Source: Dugong dugon (Eukaryota > Chordata > Mammalia > Sirenia > Dugongidae). Taken from it: 64,000 nucleotides of DNA. The position numbers and the translations under genes are program-made. The stretch is from the NCBI GenBank assembly GCA_030035585.1, contig CM057460.1, forward strand, positions 220,741,711 through 220,805,710. The letters run 5' to 3'. Positions 55,097 through 64,000 of this stretch are shown here, in pieces (position 1 is the first letter of the stretch; the number at the start of each line of letters is the position of its first letter). The notes under the pieces are model-generated. The model was not told the origin of the DNA. It searched no databases and saw only the letters and a list, made by a program, of their open reading frames with translations.

Positions 55097-55268
55097 AATA
55101 AACAGACAAAAACCAAACCCATTGCTGTCGAATCGATCCCAACTCTTAGTGACCCTATAGGACAGAGTAGAACTGCCCCATCGGGCTTCCAAGGAGTCGC
55201 TGGTGGATTCGAACCACCAGCCTTTTGGTTAGCAGCCTGAGCTCTTAACCACTGCGCCACCAGGGTTC
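55097..55268 (-). mobile_element. AfroSINE, type A
   Basis: Near-consensus: 'cccattgctgtcgaatcgat', 'ggtggattcgaaccaccagc', head end 'gcgccaccagggttcc'. Duplication ctaccaaga (55088-55096, 55269-55277). CpGs retained, so a young copy. Confidence 0.95.
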
Positions 55269-55277
55269 CTACCAAGA

Positions 55278-55513
55278 TACAAGTGTTGAAACTTCAAAGC
55301 AATAGCCTATACCAATTCTGGTCTCTCAGCTATCATGTTCCTGTAGTTCTACGGAAGAAGACTTAGAAAATCACCACTTCAAATTAATTTTAATGTCCCA
55401 CTGGAGTACTTAAAGTAACGAAGACTCACCAATGACTGTCATTCAGAGTGAAAATGATTCTTTGACTCAGCAACATGGCGACACTCATAGTTGGGCTCTA
55501 AAATTCCACCCCA
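55278..55513. other. Unassigned sequence
   Basis: Nothing recognised. Confidence 0.4.
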
Positions 55514-55672
55514 AAAGACAGAATCATAGAATCCTGCTGGGAGGAGAAAATGTTAGTTGCCCGAAATGTTTTATAGATGAAGAGACTCAAGTCAGGGTAA
55601 ACCACATGTCTTGCCCATGTGATGTCGGGGCAGGTGAAGAGAGATGCAAATCTCCTTACTCCTAGTTCAGGA
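55514..55672 (-). mobile_element. MIR/L3-type fragment
   Basis: 'acagaatcatagaatcctgc', 'gttttatagatgaagagact', 'gtcttgcccatgtgatgtcg', 'ctccttactcctagttc': an ancient reverse SINE/LINE core, diverged. Confidence 0.65.
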
Positions 55673-56074
55673 AAATAAGAATATACTTGAGCAAAAATTT
55701 AAAAAAGAAGAAAACAACACATTTGTTTTCAAACTAAATAATCTTTGGAAAGGATTTATTCTGAGGACTATGTACACATCTCTTTTACTTTTAAATTATG
55801 TATGATGGCTTAAGGTAAAATTAAAATACTAGAATGTAGGAGAAGAGAAAAAAGTCACCTACTGTAAAAAGATAACCATTGCTGTTTGGATTCTGAGAGG
55901 TGAGATGGAAAACTGCCTACTTCTGTTCTCACTTGGGTCTTATGTTTCCTGAAGGATATTTCCACTCGGAAAATGAGCTACTGTAAACGGAGCTGATGGC
56001 TTACTGATTATTAATGCTCCTTGTGCCTGCAATATTTTCTGAATCTGCTCTTGGATTGTACATTTTGAAGGGTT
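55673..56074. other. Unassigned sequence
   Basis: Nothing recognised. Confidence 0.45.
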
Positions 56075-56277
56075 TTGCACTCTGGTGGCACAATGGTTAA
56101 GCGCTCAGCTGCTAACAGAAAGGTCAGCGGTTTGAACCCACCAGCAGCTCTGCAGGAGAAAAAATCTGATGATCTGTTCCCAGAAAAATTACAGCCTGGG
56201 AAATCCTATGAGGCACTTCTATTCTGTTATATAGGGTCGCTAAGACTCGGGATCAACTTAAAGCCACACAACAACAT
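56075..56277 (+). mobile_element. AfroSINE, type B
   Basis: Head 'ctctggtggcacaatggtta', B-box-like cggtttgaaccc, diagnostic aaaaattacagcctgggaaa, tail 'cgggatcaacttaaagccac', acaacaac end. Diverged. Confidence 0.9.
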
Positions 56278-56974
56278 TTCTGTTTATATTTATATAAGTG
56301 CATGTCAGTGGTGGTCCTTAATCCAGGGCCCATATTCTTCCAAGGAAAAATTCAGGCAGGTTCATGACCCTGGCCAGGAAAAAAAATTACATCCTATTCT
56401 TTACCAAATTTCTAAATGTTAGCATTTCTTACAGTAAAAAATATAGGCAACAAACCTCAGTATTATTAGTAGTACCTGTGACTTTGTCTCCACAGAAATC
56501 ACTGATATTTTCATATCACATAACAGATACAGCAGATATACAACTTCTTCATTTATATTCATTGCTTCTTTAAATTTATTATAGCTATTAGACCCACCTC
56601 TAGAATTTGTTATCAATGTGTTAATGAAGAACGCCATATATACTACATGATGATTTTTATATTTATTTGATAACTATATTGACAAACATTTATTAAATGG
56701 TTCTCTTCATAATACTACATATTTTATTTCATGCCTTTAGAAATTCTACTCTGAGAAGGATTCCATAGGCTTCAGAAGACTGCCAATCACCCCCACAGCA
56801 CACAATAGATTAAGAACCCTGGATTCTAGACAGCGATGTTGACAACTATCACCATTGCTTCCCTTAATGAAGTACCTGCTACAAAGACACCTGCATATAT
56901 TCTCTTTAATTCCTACTTCATCACAAAATTGCAAAATTAGAAGGTTTATTATGCTACTAGCAGACTCAAGTCTA
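56278..56974. other. Unassigned AT-rich sequence
   Basis: No gene or named repeat. Minus frames of 72 and 97 codons have no domain. Confidence 0.45.
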
Positions 56975-57078
56975 TTAACGATCATGAAGATAGCACAGGA
57001 CTGGGCAACGTTTTGTCCTATTATACATAAGGTCGCCATGAGTCAGAGCCAACCCGAAAGCAACTAATAGCAACAACA
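56975..57078 (+). mobile_element. RTE-clade LINE 3' end
   Basis: The last ~35 codons of an RTE ORF2-like end: IMKIAQDWATFCPIIHKVAM then SQSQ, ending at 'gtcagagccaacccgaaagc' and aactaatagcaacaac. Same end as 43892. Confidence 0.72.
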
Positions 57079-57084
57079 TTCCGC

Positions 57085-57165
57085 TATTTTTATAGACAAG
57101 GCAACTAGGTCTCACAGAGTGATTTCCCAAAGGCCACAGCACTGAGGAGAAGCAGCCATGTTCTA
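57085..57165 (-). mobile_element. MIR fragment
   Basis: 'ttatagacaaggcaactagg', 'gatttcccaaaggccacagc': a short reverse MIR core. Confidence 0.5.
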
Positions 57166-58279
57166 CACTGCATTGTCTTCACTCACTGCCTGCTATGCTT
57201 AGATTACGAGAAAATTAGCATTAATATAAGCTCACAGTGTTTTCTTCCCTCTTACTGATAAATCTGACCAGACTAGAAAAATACCTTTGAAAAATAAACT
57301 CCAGTCACTTCTATCACTAGCCTCCTTGCATTATCAAAGAAGATCTTATTAACATGCATTTACGATGGAGAACCCCGTGCCTTCTCTCGTCGACTGTAAT
57401 ACTCAGGAACAAGCGAGTAGGCAGACGGGAATTTCTCAAAGAGCTGTCCGATGCTGGCTACACGAGCCACTTCTTCTTTCGTCTGTTACATTCTTCAGGT
57501 AGCGGTAAGAACTCCAAACAGAAACAAACTGCAGATTTGGTTTCTCATCATTAAGTCATTAATAGTTGGTCTCTTTAATGGAAAGATTTAATCAGGATCA
57601 TATTTCCTCCGGATTTTCAAATCACAATGATTGAGATACGGTTCTGTTTGCCCTTTGTTCGTACTTTAAGCTGGATAGTACCTTCACGGTGTCACTTGGA
57701 ACTGTAATTAGACACACTAAAATTTGCCTCTGAGTTAAACATTGATTTATTGCCATCGTGGATCGATTATCATTGATTATCACTGTAGTTTATCATTGTC
57801 ACTGCTTTTTCCACTACCTCGGAGAACCTCTTTCCCGGGGTTTCAAAGAAAAAGTGCTACTGGATATTTCAAAACAGCTCCAGGGTTTCACACTAGCAGG
57901 TCTTAAAGTGTCAGGCAGAACCAGCCCAGAGGACAGAGAGGTATCACCCAACTCACTGTTCCATCAGGCCAGTTCTAGAAACTAATGTGTCCCGGGCCAG
58001 GAACAATGAGGAAAAAAAGAAAAGAGAAAGGATTTGCTCATTATCCAACACCAGGTCTGTACCAGGGATGGAGGCAGACCTTGGTCAGATGGGAAACAGC
58101 ACTCAGGTCGTGCTGGAGGTGACAGGCACAAGAAGACAGACCTGGTGTAAGGCTTCCAGTCCAGACTTTGCCATTCCCCATGCCCCTCTAAGTCAGAGAA
58201 CTTCCTTCTGGCTCAGCCCTTCCTTGGGTGAACGGTCCACCTCTCACTGGGAACAGAATTCTGCATGTGGAATCCTCTG
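57166..58279. other. Repeat-free stretch with CpG-retaining block
   Basis: About 1.1 kb with no named repeat. 57363-57503 contains 10 CpG dinucleotides by my count, though it is not GC-rich. The 57700-57800 part is rich in ATTA/GATTATC words. A candidate conserved non-coding element or enhancer. A 66-codon frame (57354-57554) covers the block but has no domain. Confidence 0.4.
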
Positions 58280-58282
58280 GTG

Positions 58283-58481
58283 GTTGTTGGTAGTTGCCAT
58301 CGAGTCTATTCTGACTCATGGTCACCCCATGTGTGTCAGAGTAGAACTGTGCTCTCTAGGCTGTGACTTTGCCGAAGCAGATTGCCTGGTCTGTCTCCCA
58401 AGGAGCTTCTGGGTGGGTTCAAACAGCCAATCTTTCAGCTAGCAGATGAACACCTAATGCTTTGCACCATCCAGGGACTCC
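58283..58481 (-). mobile_element. AfroSINE, type C
   Basis: Tail 'ggtagttgccatcgagtcta', 'caccccatgtgtgtcagag', body 'ggctgtgactttgccgaagc', head end 'accatccagggactcc'. Confidence 0.92.
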
Positions 58482-58493
58482 TATGCCATCGTT

Positions 58494-58548
58494 AAAAAAA
58501 AAAAAAAAAAAAAAAAAAACCATTGCCGTTGAATCAATTCCAACTTAT
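58494..58548 (-). mobile_element. AfroSINE, tail-only fragment with A-run
   Basis: A 26-base A-run, then 'ccattgccgttgaatcaatt' and 'ccaacttatag'. Short 5'-truncated copy. Confidence 0.85.
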
Positions 58549-58555
58549 AGCCATT

Positions 58556-58931
58556 GTTAGTGAGCGCCATATTGAAATACACAGAATGAAACCAAGTTTT
58601 AAACATTCAGTATAACATGATGCCAATTTTTGTACAGCAAAAGAAAAACTAGGATGGCTAAGGAAAAGACTCAAAAAACATATGCCAAGAAGTGTTAACA
58701 GAGGTTGGAGACCCCGGAGCTGCCTTCAGGAAACACCTGTATTCAGGAAACATTACCACATTCCATTCCATATGGAGGGGTATTTCCCTTGGGGCTGCGC
58801 AATTTGGAGGCTGGAATTAACTATATTGAGGGGTATCTCAAGTGATTTTTATTTTCTTTTTAGTGTTTCACTGTATTTTTAAACTATTCAAAAGCAACAG
58901 GCATTTTCTTTTTATTATCAGAAAAAAAAAC
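58556..58931 (+). mobile_element. L1 3' end with A-tail
   Basis: 'ttgtacagcaaaagaaaaac', then 'aagtgatttttattttcttt', 'ttcactgtatttttaaacta', 'ctttttattatcag' and an A-run at 58920-58930: the classic L1M 3' terminus. Confidence 0.7.
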
Positions 58932-59263
58932 AACAACTATTATTTTATAAATAAGCTATAGCAGAAAGCTCTCCTGTCTTCCTCTGTGGGCAGATACCAA
59001 GGGTTGTGTGGTTCTCTGGTGCCATGTTGGTCAGAAGAATTAAAATTCAGAGTGAGTTCTTTGCCGGGGGGAGGCAATGTCCTGCTTTTGTGATTGTAAC
59101 TGTGTCCCAAAGCTTGGACACAACCTTGAGAAGAAAGAATGAGAGAAACCAGTGGAAAAGTACTTAGCTTACCATATAACTCACAAAGTAGGTACAACCC
59201 AAGTCATTACCCGCAGCTGAGTCCAAAAACTGTCAGAAATGCAGCCCAGTTTTAAAATTTCCG
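58932..59263. other. Unassigned sequence before a T-run
   Basis: No family recognised. A 28-base T-run follows at 59264-59291. Confidence 0.4.
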
Positions 59264-59291
59264 TTTTTTTTTTTTTTTTTTTTTTTTTTTG
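59264..59291. repeat. Long T-run
   Basis: Uninterrupted run of T, about 28 bases. I cannot assign it to a flanking element. Confidence 0.85.
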
Positions 59292-59351
59292 GCAGTTTCC
59301 CTCACAAAGGTGAACAGAAAAGATAGAGCTAATTCTTTTTTCTTTTTTTAT

Positions 59352-59554
59352 AACCAGTTGCCATTGAGTCAATCTGACTCTTGACGATTCCATTTGTGTC
59401 AGCATGGAATTATACTCCATAGAGTTTTCAACGTATGATTTTTGGGAAGTAGATCACCAGGCCTTTCTACTGAGGCACTTCTGAGTGGACTTCGACCTCC
59501 AATCTTCTGGTTAGTGGCCAAATGCGTTAATTGTTTGCACTACGCAGGGACTCC
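59352..59554 (-). mobile_element. AfroSINE, type C
   Basis: Tail 'aaccagttgccattgagtca', 'gattccatttgtgtcagcat', body 'tatgatttttgggaagtaga', head end 'gcactacgcagggactcc'. Diverged. Confidence 0.9.
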
Positions 59555-60986
59555 AAGGTATTCCCATGCTTGTGTGCTAAAAACTTTCTCACAGTTATTT
59601 TTAACTGGTTTATTTACTACTTGATAGACATAGCAAAGCTAAGAGAAAAAATTCTAGTAAATTCGAAGACAAAGTTTATTTCTCAACCTTTTCTCAGTCC
59701 CTTTATAACAGCTTGTTGCTTCCTTAAATCTGCCTTGTGGAATTTCAGAGAACACCTCTAAATGGCAAATGCACTAATGAGTTTTCTCCACTTGAGGAAC
59801 ACTTGGAGTCCCTTAATTTCCCCCACCTGTTTACAGGAGCTCTGAACGTTACTAAGACAACAGGCTGTTGCTAAGGTATGAGTGGCCATCAGACCCTCTG
59901 CGCTTCAAATATGGCAGTTAAATTGCTCTTTAGGGAATCTAAGCTCATCATGTGAAATCACTTGGGAAACTGCTTAATGATTGTGATATGCAATGCGCCT
60001 CATTTAAAATCCCAAGACACCCCCCGGTACCCAGTCCCTCTGCGTGTGGTGATAACTGCATCCTTGACTTAACACTTTACCAATAACTCTATTAATCAAA
60101 GTGTGTGTCTGCGAAATGAGCAAAGTTGCTATACTTGGCTCTTTTTCATTCAGAAACATGCTCAACGTGACGTAAAGAACAGTAAAAGAGAACAAGATAT
60201 ACAATTAGCACTGTAAATTGAAAATCAGATGCAATGCTGCTGAACTGACTTGGGCTTCTTCTGAGATGAAAAAAGGCTTACTGGGGAAGCTTGGTTATGG
60301 ATGCGATGCAAGCTCGCATTTGAAAAATACGTAGCTGATTTCACAAGCCGCTCTGTTAATTTCATAGACAAATGAGTACTGTCAGGGCTTCCTTACCGGT
60401 TGATCTAAGCAGCCAAGCTCGCGTGCACTGGGCCAGGAACAACACCCATCACATCTGGTTTTGAGACAAATAATAAAGAATGAATACTCCAGCTAATTAA
60501 ATCCTCAGTTTGAAGGGTTTACGCCATTTTCTGGAACCCACTACTGCCCGCAGCATCCCTGATAAACACAGAAAAACCTCGGGATCTACTAGCTTGACAG
60601 AGGAAAGATGAAATAATACAAGATTGCTTTGCCACTTCTTTGCTGCATCGTGTTTGACAGGAAAAACAAAGCGGTTCAAACCAAGTTTGCTTCATTCTAA
60701 TATGAACCAATGCACGCTACTTGAGGATCGATTACTAACTGAAAACAACAGAGGAAGAAGAGTTGAGTAGCCATTTCAAAATTCCAGCACCACATCTGCT
60801 CACCAATATGTTGAATCTGTATATATGGCCAAAGGAAATTTGACTCTATAATGAAGACCAGAGGTTTTGAGAATATATATAGCAAAAAGTCAATAATAGG
60901 AGTTAAGTTAGAGTGAGACATTTCTGGAGTAGCCAGGTGTACCTAGGGAGAAACTGTTACATGGAAAATATCAGACTGGTGATAAT
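59555..60986. other. Longest stretch of unique-looking, non-repetitive DNA here
   Basis: 1.4 kb without a recognisable repeat, long simple sequence or extended open frame. 60301-60425 retains seven CpGs ('atgcgatgcaagctcgcatt', 'taccggttgatctaagcagc', 'agctcgcgtgcactggg'). Homeobox-like TAAT words and 'attaatttcatagacaa'-type sequence recur. A candidate cis-regulatory or conserved non-coding region; no direct proof from sequence alone. Confidence 0.42.
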
Positions 60987-61325
60987 ATTGTTGTTACCTC
61001 TTGTCGAGTCAGCTCAGGTTCACGGTGACTCCGTACAACAAACCGAAACGCTGCCTGGTCCTGCGTCATTTTCACAATTGTCGGTGTGTTCCAGTCCACT
61101 GTTGTGGTGACTGTGTATTTTGAGTGTCTCCCAGAATAATCTCCCAACACTATATTGCACAATATTCTGTGTTCCATGGGGTTTTCATTAACTGATTTGC
61201 AGAAGTAGGTCTCCAAGACTTTCTTCCTAGTCTGTCTTAGTCTGAAAGTGCTGCTGAAACCTGTCCACCATGTGTGACTCTGCTGGTATTTGAAATACCT
61301 GTGGCATAGCTTCCAACATCATAAT
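60987..61325 (-). mobile_element. RTE-clade LINE, internally deleted
   Basis: Reverse copy of the 43463-43892 element: 'gttgttacctcttgtcgagt', 'ctgcctggtcctgcgtcatt', 'agactttcttcctagtctgt', 'ctgctggtatttgaaatacc', 'cttccaacatcataatat'. Confidence 0.7.
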
Positions 61326-61497
61326 ATATTACATATATATAAGATATGCAATATATAGAATATAGAAGGAAAATATATTTTGCCTTATTGTATTACTAAC
61401 ACATTAATCCCAAAAACAATATGGAAGATATTGGTCTGGTGGTAAACAAAAGAAGAAAAAATACGGTTTGCACTATTGTTAGTAAAATATTAAGCCC
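61326..61497. other. Unassigned AT-rich sequence
   Basis: TA-rich start (61322-61375), nothing else recognised. Confidence 0.4.
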
Positions 61498-61710
61498 ACC
61501 AAACCAAAACCAAACCCATTGCTGTTGAGTCAATTCCAACTCACAGACAGCCTATAAGACAGAGCAGAACTGCCCCATGGGGGTTCCAAGGCTGTAAATC
61601 TTTACAGAAGCAGAATGCCACATCTTTCTCCCATGGAGAGGCTGGTAGGTTGGAACTACCAACCTTATGGATAGCAGCCAAGCGCTTAACCACTGTGCCA
61701 CCAGGGCTCC
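61498..61710 (-). mobile_element. AfroSINE, type B
   Basis: Tail 'cccattgctgttgagtcaat', diagnostic ggctgtaaatctttacagaa, head end 'gtgccaccagggctcc'. The tail carries an A-rich stretch (aaaccaaaaccaaaccc). Confidence 0.93.
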
Positions 61711-62108
61711 TTTAACCCCACATATAAAGCATATTATTAGAGAAGCTACACTTTGATTCGGAAATCTATTTTCCACATTAAACTAATAGCAACAATTATT
61801 AAATATCAGTGTCTGACTTCAGAATATGGTCTCTTATATCATTAAAGCACAGAGTTCTTCTATTTGATTCATGGATGACAAACACTTACATGTATGTCTC
61901 TGTCTTTATACAGCAGCTAAATCATAGTTATGAAAGCACCATGGTCAGGATCTTGCACTTCCAATAAACCCTTACCATTTGTGCACATAATTTGCATCCA
62001 GTAGGAGACTATTACATCTATCCTTTGGACAGACTGTTAGATAGCAACTTCCTCTGTATCCCTTGACTTTGCCACCTCTTCTTTCCACTCTTGCATTTAT
62101 GCCCAATT
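61711..62108. other. Unassigned sequence
   Basis: Nothing recognised. Confidence 0.45.
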
Positions 62109-62122
62109 ACTGAGCTGCTCTA

Positions 62123-62316
62123 AGGAGCCCTGGTGGCACACTGGTTAAGCGCCCAGCTGCAAACCAAAAGGTCGGCGGTTAGAATGCACCAGCTGCTCCA
62201 TAGGAGATAGATGTGGCAGTCTGCTCCCATAAAGATTATAGCCTTGGAAATCCTATGGGACAGTTCTACTCTGTCCTACAGGGTTCCATGGAAATGTCTT
62301 TTTTTTTTTTTTTTAA
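62123..62316 (+). mobile_element. AfroSINE, type B, missing its LINE-derived tail
   Basis: Head ggagccctggtggcacactg, diagnostic taaagattatagccttggaa, body 'tgggacagttctactctgtc'. It breaks off after 'ctacagggtt' and is followed by ccatggaaatgtc and a T-run. It is still flanked by actgagctgc (62109-62118, 62317-62326). Confidence 0.85.
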
Positions 62317-62326
62317 ACTGAGCTGC

Positions 62327-63365
62327 ACTACTAAATCACCAATCTCTGGGCTGTTACGACCAAAACTCTAAATGTGTTTGCTAAGTGTAGTTGTGGAATA
62401 ACGTGTGAAATTAGATCTTTTTTTTTTTTTTTTTTTTTAAGTGGAACCACCCTAAATCAAGGCAGCATATTTAATCTGGGTATAGAGAAGGGTGTGAAAG
62501 GAGACATACCACACTGTTGGGCAGCAAAAGGAGACCGTCAACCTTGGGTATTTATTATTCTGAATGCTTTGACTTGTTAAAAGTAAACAAGCATACCTTT
62601 TATAACTTTTAAAGGAGAAATTAAATAAATCAATACTGAAATTAATAAAATAGAGGATATTGAGATCAGTTATTCATCCACACTTTAATGGGAAATTAAC
62701 ACGCCATTTATAACCCAAAAAGAGAAGGCAAAGGATATGAAAAAGTCAATTTTTGATTATTAGGATAATTCATTTTTATGTTTTAGACACATACTAGTAA
62801 TGGCTTAAAAAAAATCCATTCATAGGCTTAATTTAAATCAATTTTAAAATATGCTAACAAAGTATTTTGACATTTAAACAAGCAGAAAAACAACATTTTG
62901 ATAGAAGGAAATTATTCTATCAAAAGTTGCATTTTGGAGGGAAAGTTTTGGTAACCTAGTATTAAGGATTTGGTAAAAACGGGACCAGGGAATGAACATG
63001 TGCAAAACTGCCAAAAGTCTAAAGCATGAAATTATCATTGCTTTCTCTTTGTACAAAACTGCAACTTATCCTCATTGAAAAGAGCTATTCTTTCTGAATT
63101 CTGTATGTTTTGAAAATTGATGTTGGTCTGGTGAGGGTTGTGTATTAAAGAGGGAAGTGCTTTCAATGGAACCTCCACATCTGAAAGCACAGCCTCTTAC
63201 AGCCATAGATTCCAAAAAACAAGTTACTAAGCAGAATTCAAAAGGCATATGGACAGTGAACCCAAATGCTCAAGATTATGCCAAACTTCTCTACCATTTT
63301 CTAGTAATCTCTTGGTTAGCAGAGGATACTTTTCTAAGACTGCTTCTCTTTTATACGAAACCAAG
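62327..63365. other. Mostly unassigned AT-rich sequence
   Basis: T-run at 62419-62438. The rest has no named repeat. Frames of 60-95 codons without domain; the one at 63157-63444 runs into a SINE. Confidence 0.45.
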
Positions 63366-63570
63366 AAAAGCATTGGATTCCTACTCATGGCGACCCCATG
63401 TGTTTCCAAGTAGAACTGTGCTCCATAGGATTTTCAGTGGCTGATTTTTTGGAAGTAGATCTCCAGGATTTTCCTCTGATGTGTCTCTGGGTTGACTTGA
63501 ACCTTTGAATCTCCAACCTTTCAGTTAGCAGCTGAGGTTGTTAACCATTTGCACCACCCAGGAAGTCTCT
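63366..63570 (-). mobile_element. AfroSINE, type C
   Basis: Tail 'cattggattcctactcatgg', 'gaccccatgtgtttccaagt', body 'cagtggctgattttttggaa', head end 'gcaccacccaggaagtc'. Includes a small duplication, 'acctttgaatctccaacctt'. Confidence 0.9.
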
Positions 63571-63790
63571 TTTGCATTACTGTTGGTGGTGGTTGTCATT
63601 GAATTTGCTCTGACTCATGGCAGTCTTATGTATGACAGATTGAAATATTGTCTGATCCTGCACCATCCTCACAATCTTTAGTAGGTCTGAGCCCATTGTT
63701 GCACCCTGTCAATCCAGCTCATGGAGGATTTCCCTCATTTTCGCTGATGCTTTTCTTTTCTGGCGATCTTCTTTTACACTAAGAGCTGGA
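63571..63790 (-). mobile_element. RTE-clade LINE fragment
   Basis: Reverse copy: 'ggtggtggttgtcattgaat', 'gtctgatcctgcaccatcct', 'gagcccattgttgcaccctg', 'tcatggaggatttccctcat'. Homologous to 26531-26762. Confidence 0.65.
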
Positions 63791-64000
63791 GAAATTGCCA
63801 GTAGAGCCTCACCAACATACTGGACCTGAGGAGATCTAGTTTTCTATGTGTCACTGGGAGGGCATGCAGGCAGGATGATATCTCCCCTTTGTTCATCTTG
63901 ATCAGAGCCAGGGGGCTGCCTCTTATTTCCCGGGAGGCCTATGCCTGCTCATCCCAGCAACAACTGCCAATTCACAGTGGATTCCTACTGATGGAGAAAA
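63791..64000. other. Unassigned sequence at window end
   Basis: No repeat or gene recognised; the window cuts off here. Confidence 0.4.

Noticed and set aside
57987-58442. 151-codon plus-strand open frame, the longest in the window
   Set aside because: The last third is translated SINE sequence and the rest has no family resemblance, no repeats of a coding pattern and no convincing exon boundary.
1-64000. An undescribed multi-gene biological system
   Set aside because: No cluster of coding genes exists in the window. All large-scale structure is explained by mobile elements, simple repeats and possible non-coding regulatory DNA.

Overview
The window looks like nuclear DNA from a paenungulate mammal, most likely an elephant. 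The main evidence is about 47 copies of a tRNA-headed SINE of the AfroSINE type. Its tail reads gactcgacggcaatgggttt, and on the opposite strand its head reads ccaccagggtttcc. Around these lie generic mammalian fossils: L1, MIR, L2, L3/CR1-like DNA, MLT1-type LTRs, hAT-Charlie and Tigger DNA transposons. I found no protein-coding gene, coding exon, rRNA, functional tRNA or CRISPR. All open frames are short, and many read through SINE or LINE sequence. It is best described as a gene desert or the inside of a very large intron.

Layout. 0-6 kb: the end of an MLT1-type LTR, a second LTR split by a SINE, a SINE-in-SINE nest and low-repeat AT-rich DNA. 6-12.2 kb: A-rich DNA and a long old sense-strand L1, with a Tigger-type MITE and SINEs inserted. 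12.2-15.3 kb: two deep insertion nests (LTR in LTR with a LINE tail; hAT element containing an LTR that holds a SINE and a LINE tail). 15.3-24 kb: L2, a tRNA-Gly-headed RTE-like chimera, L3-like DNA, L1 pieces, an LTR and a MIR broken by two SINEs. 24-31 kb: CA/TG-rich tracts, L1, RTE and MIR pieces, and two SINEs split by LINE tails. 31-39 kb: three LTRs, a Tigger relic with transposase-like sequence, a palindromic TIR element, TG-rich DNA, L1 and a MITE. 40.4-42.5 kb is the longest stretch with no repeat I could name. 43-56 kb: RTE, hAT and Tigger-like pieces, MIRs, a LINE insertion with four tail modules, and a SINE-in-SINE-with-LINE nest. 57-64 kb: the most unique-looking DNA, with CpG-retaining blocks, then more SINE and RTE pieces.

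How the parts relate. Two retroposition systems can be told apart. (1) An RTE-clade LINE, seen only as fragments, shares its 3' tail with all the AfroSINEs, so the SINEs are probably its parasites. (2) A poly(A)-tailed LINE 3' end, probably an afrotherian L1 3' UTR, occurs seven times, each as an insertion flanked by a target-site duplication. I use three SINE labels throughout. Type A is about 165 bp, with cttggaaaccctatggggca in its body and a T-rich end. Type B is about 205 bp, with an extra taaagattacagcct block. Type C is about 205 bp, older, with cttctgaaaaatcagcca and an acaaca end. '+' means the tRNA-like head is on the left. Family names come from memory of consensus sequences, not a database search; edges are good to about 5-10 bp where a duplication is given and 10-40 bp elsewhere. 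I did not find a convincing new biological system. The best leads are the tRNA-Gly/RTE chimera, the multi-module LINE tails, a two-copy TIR element, and several repeat-poor CpG-retaining blocks that could be conserved non-coding elements.
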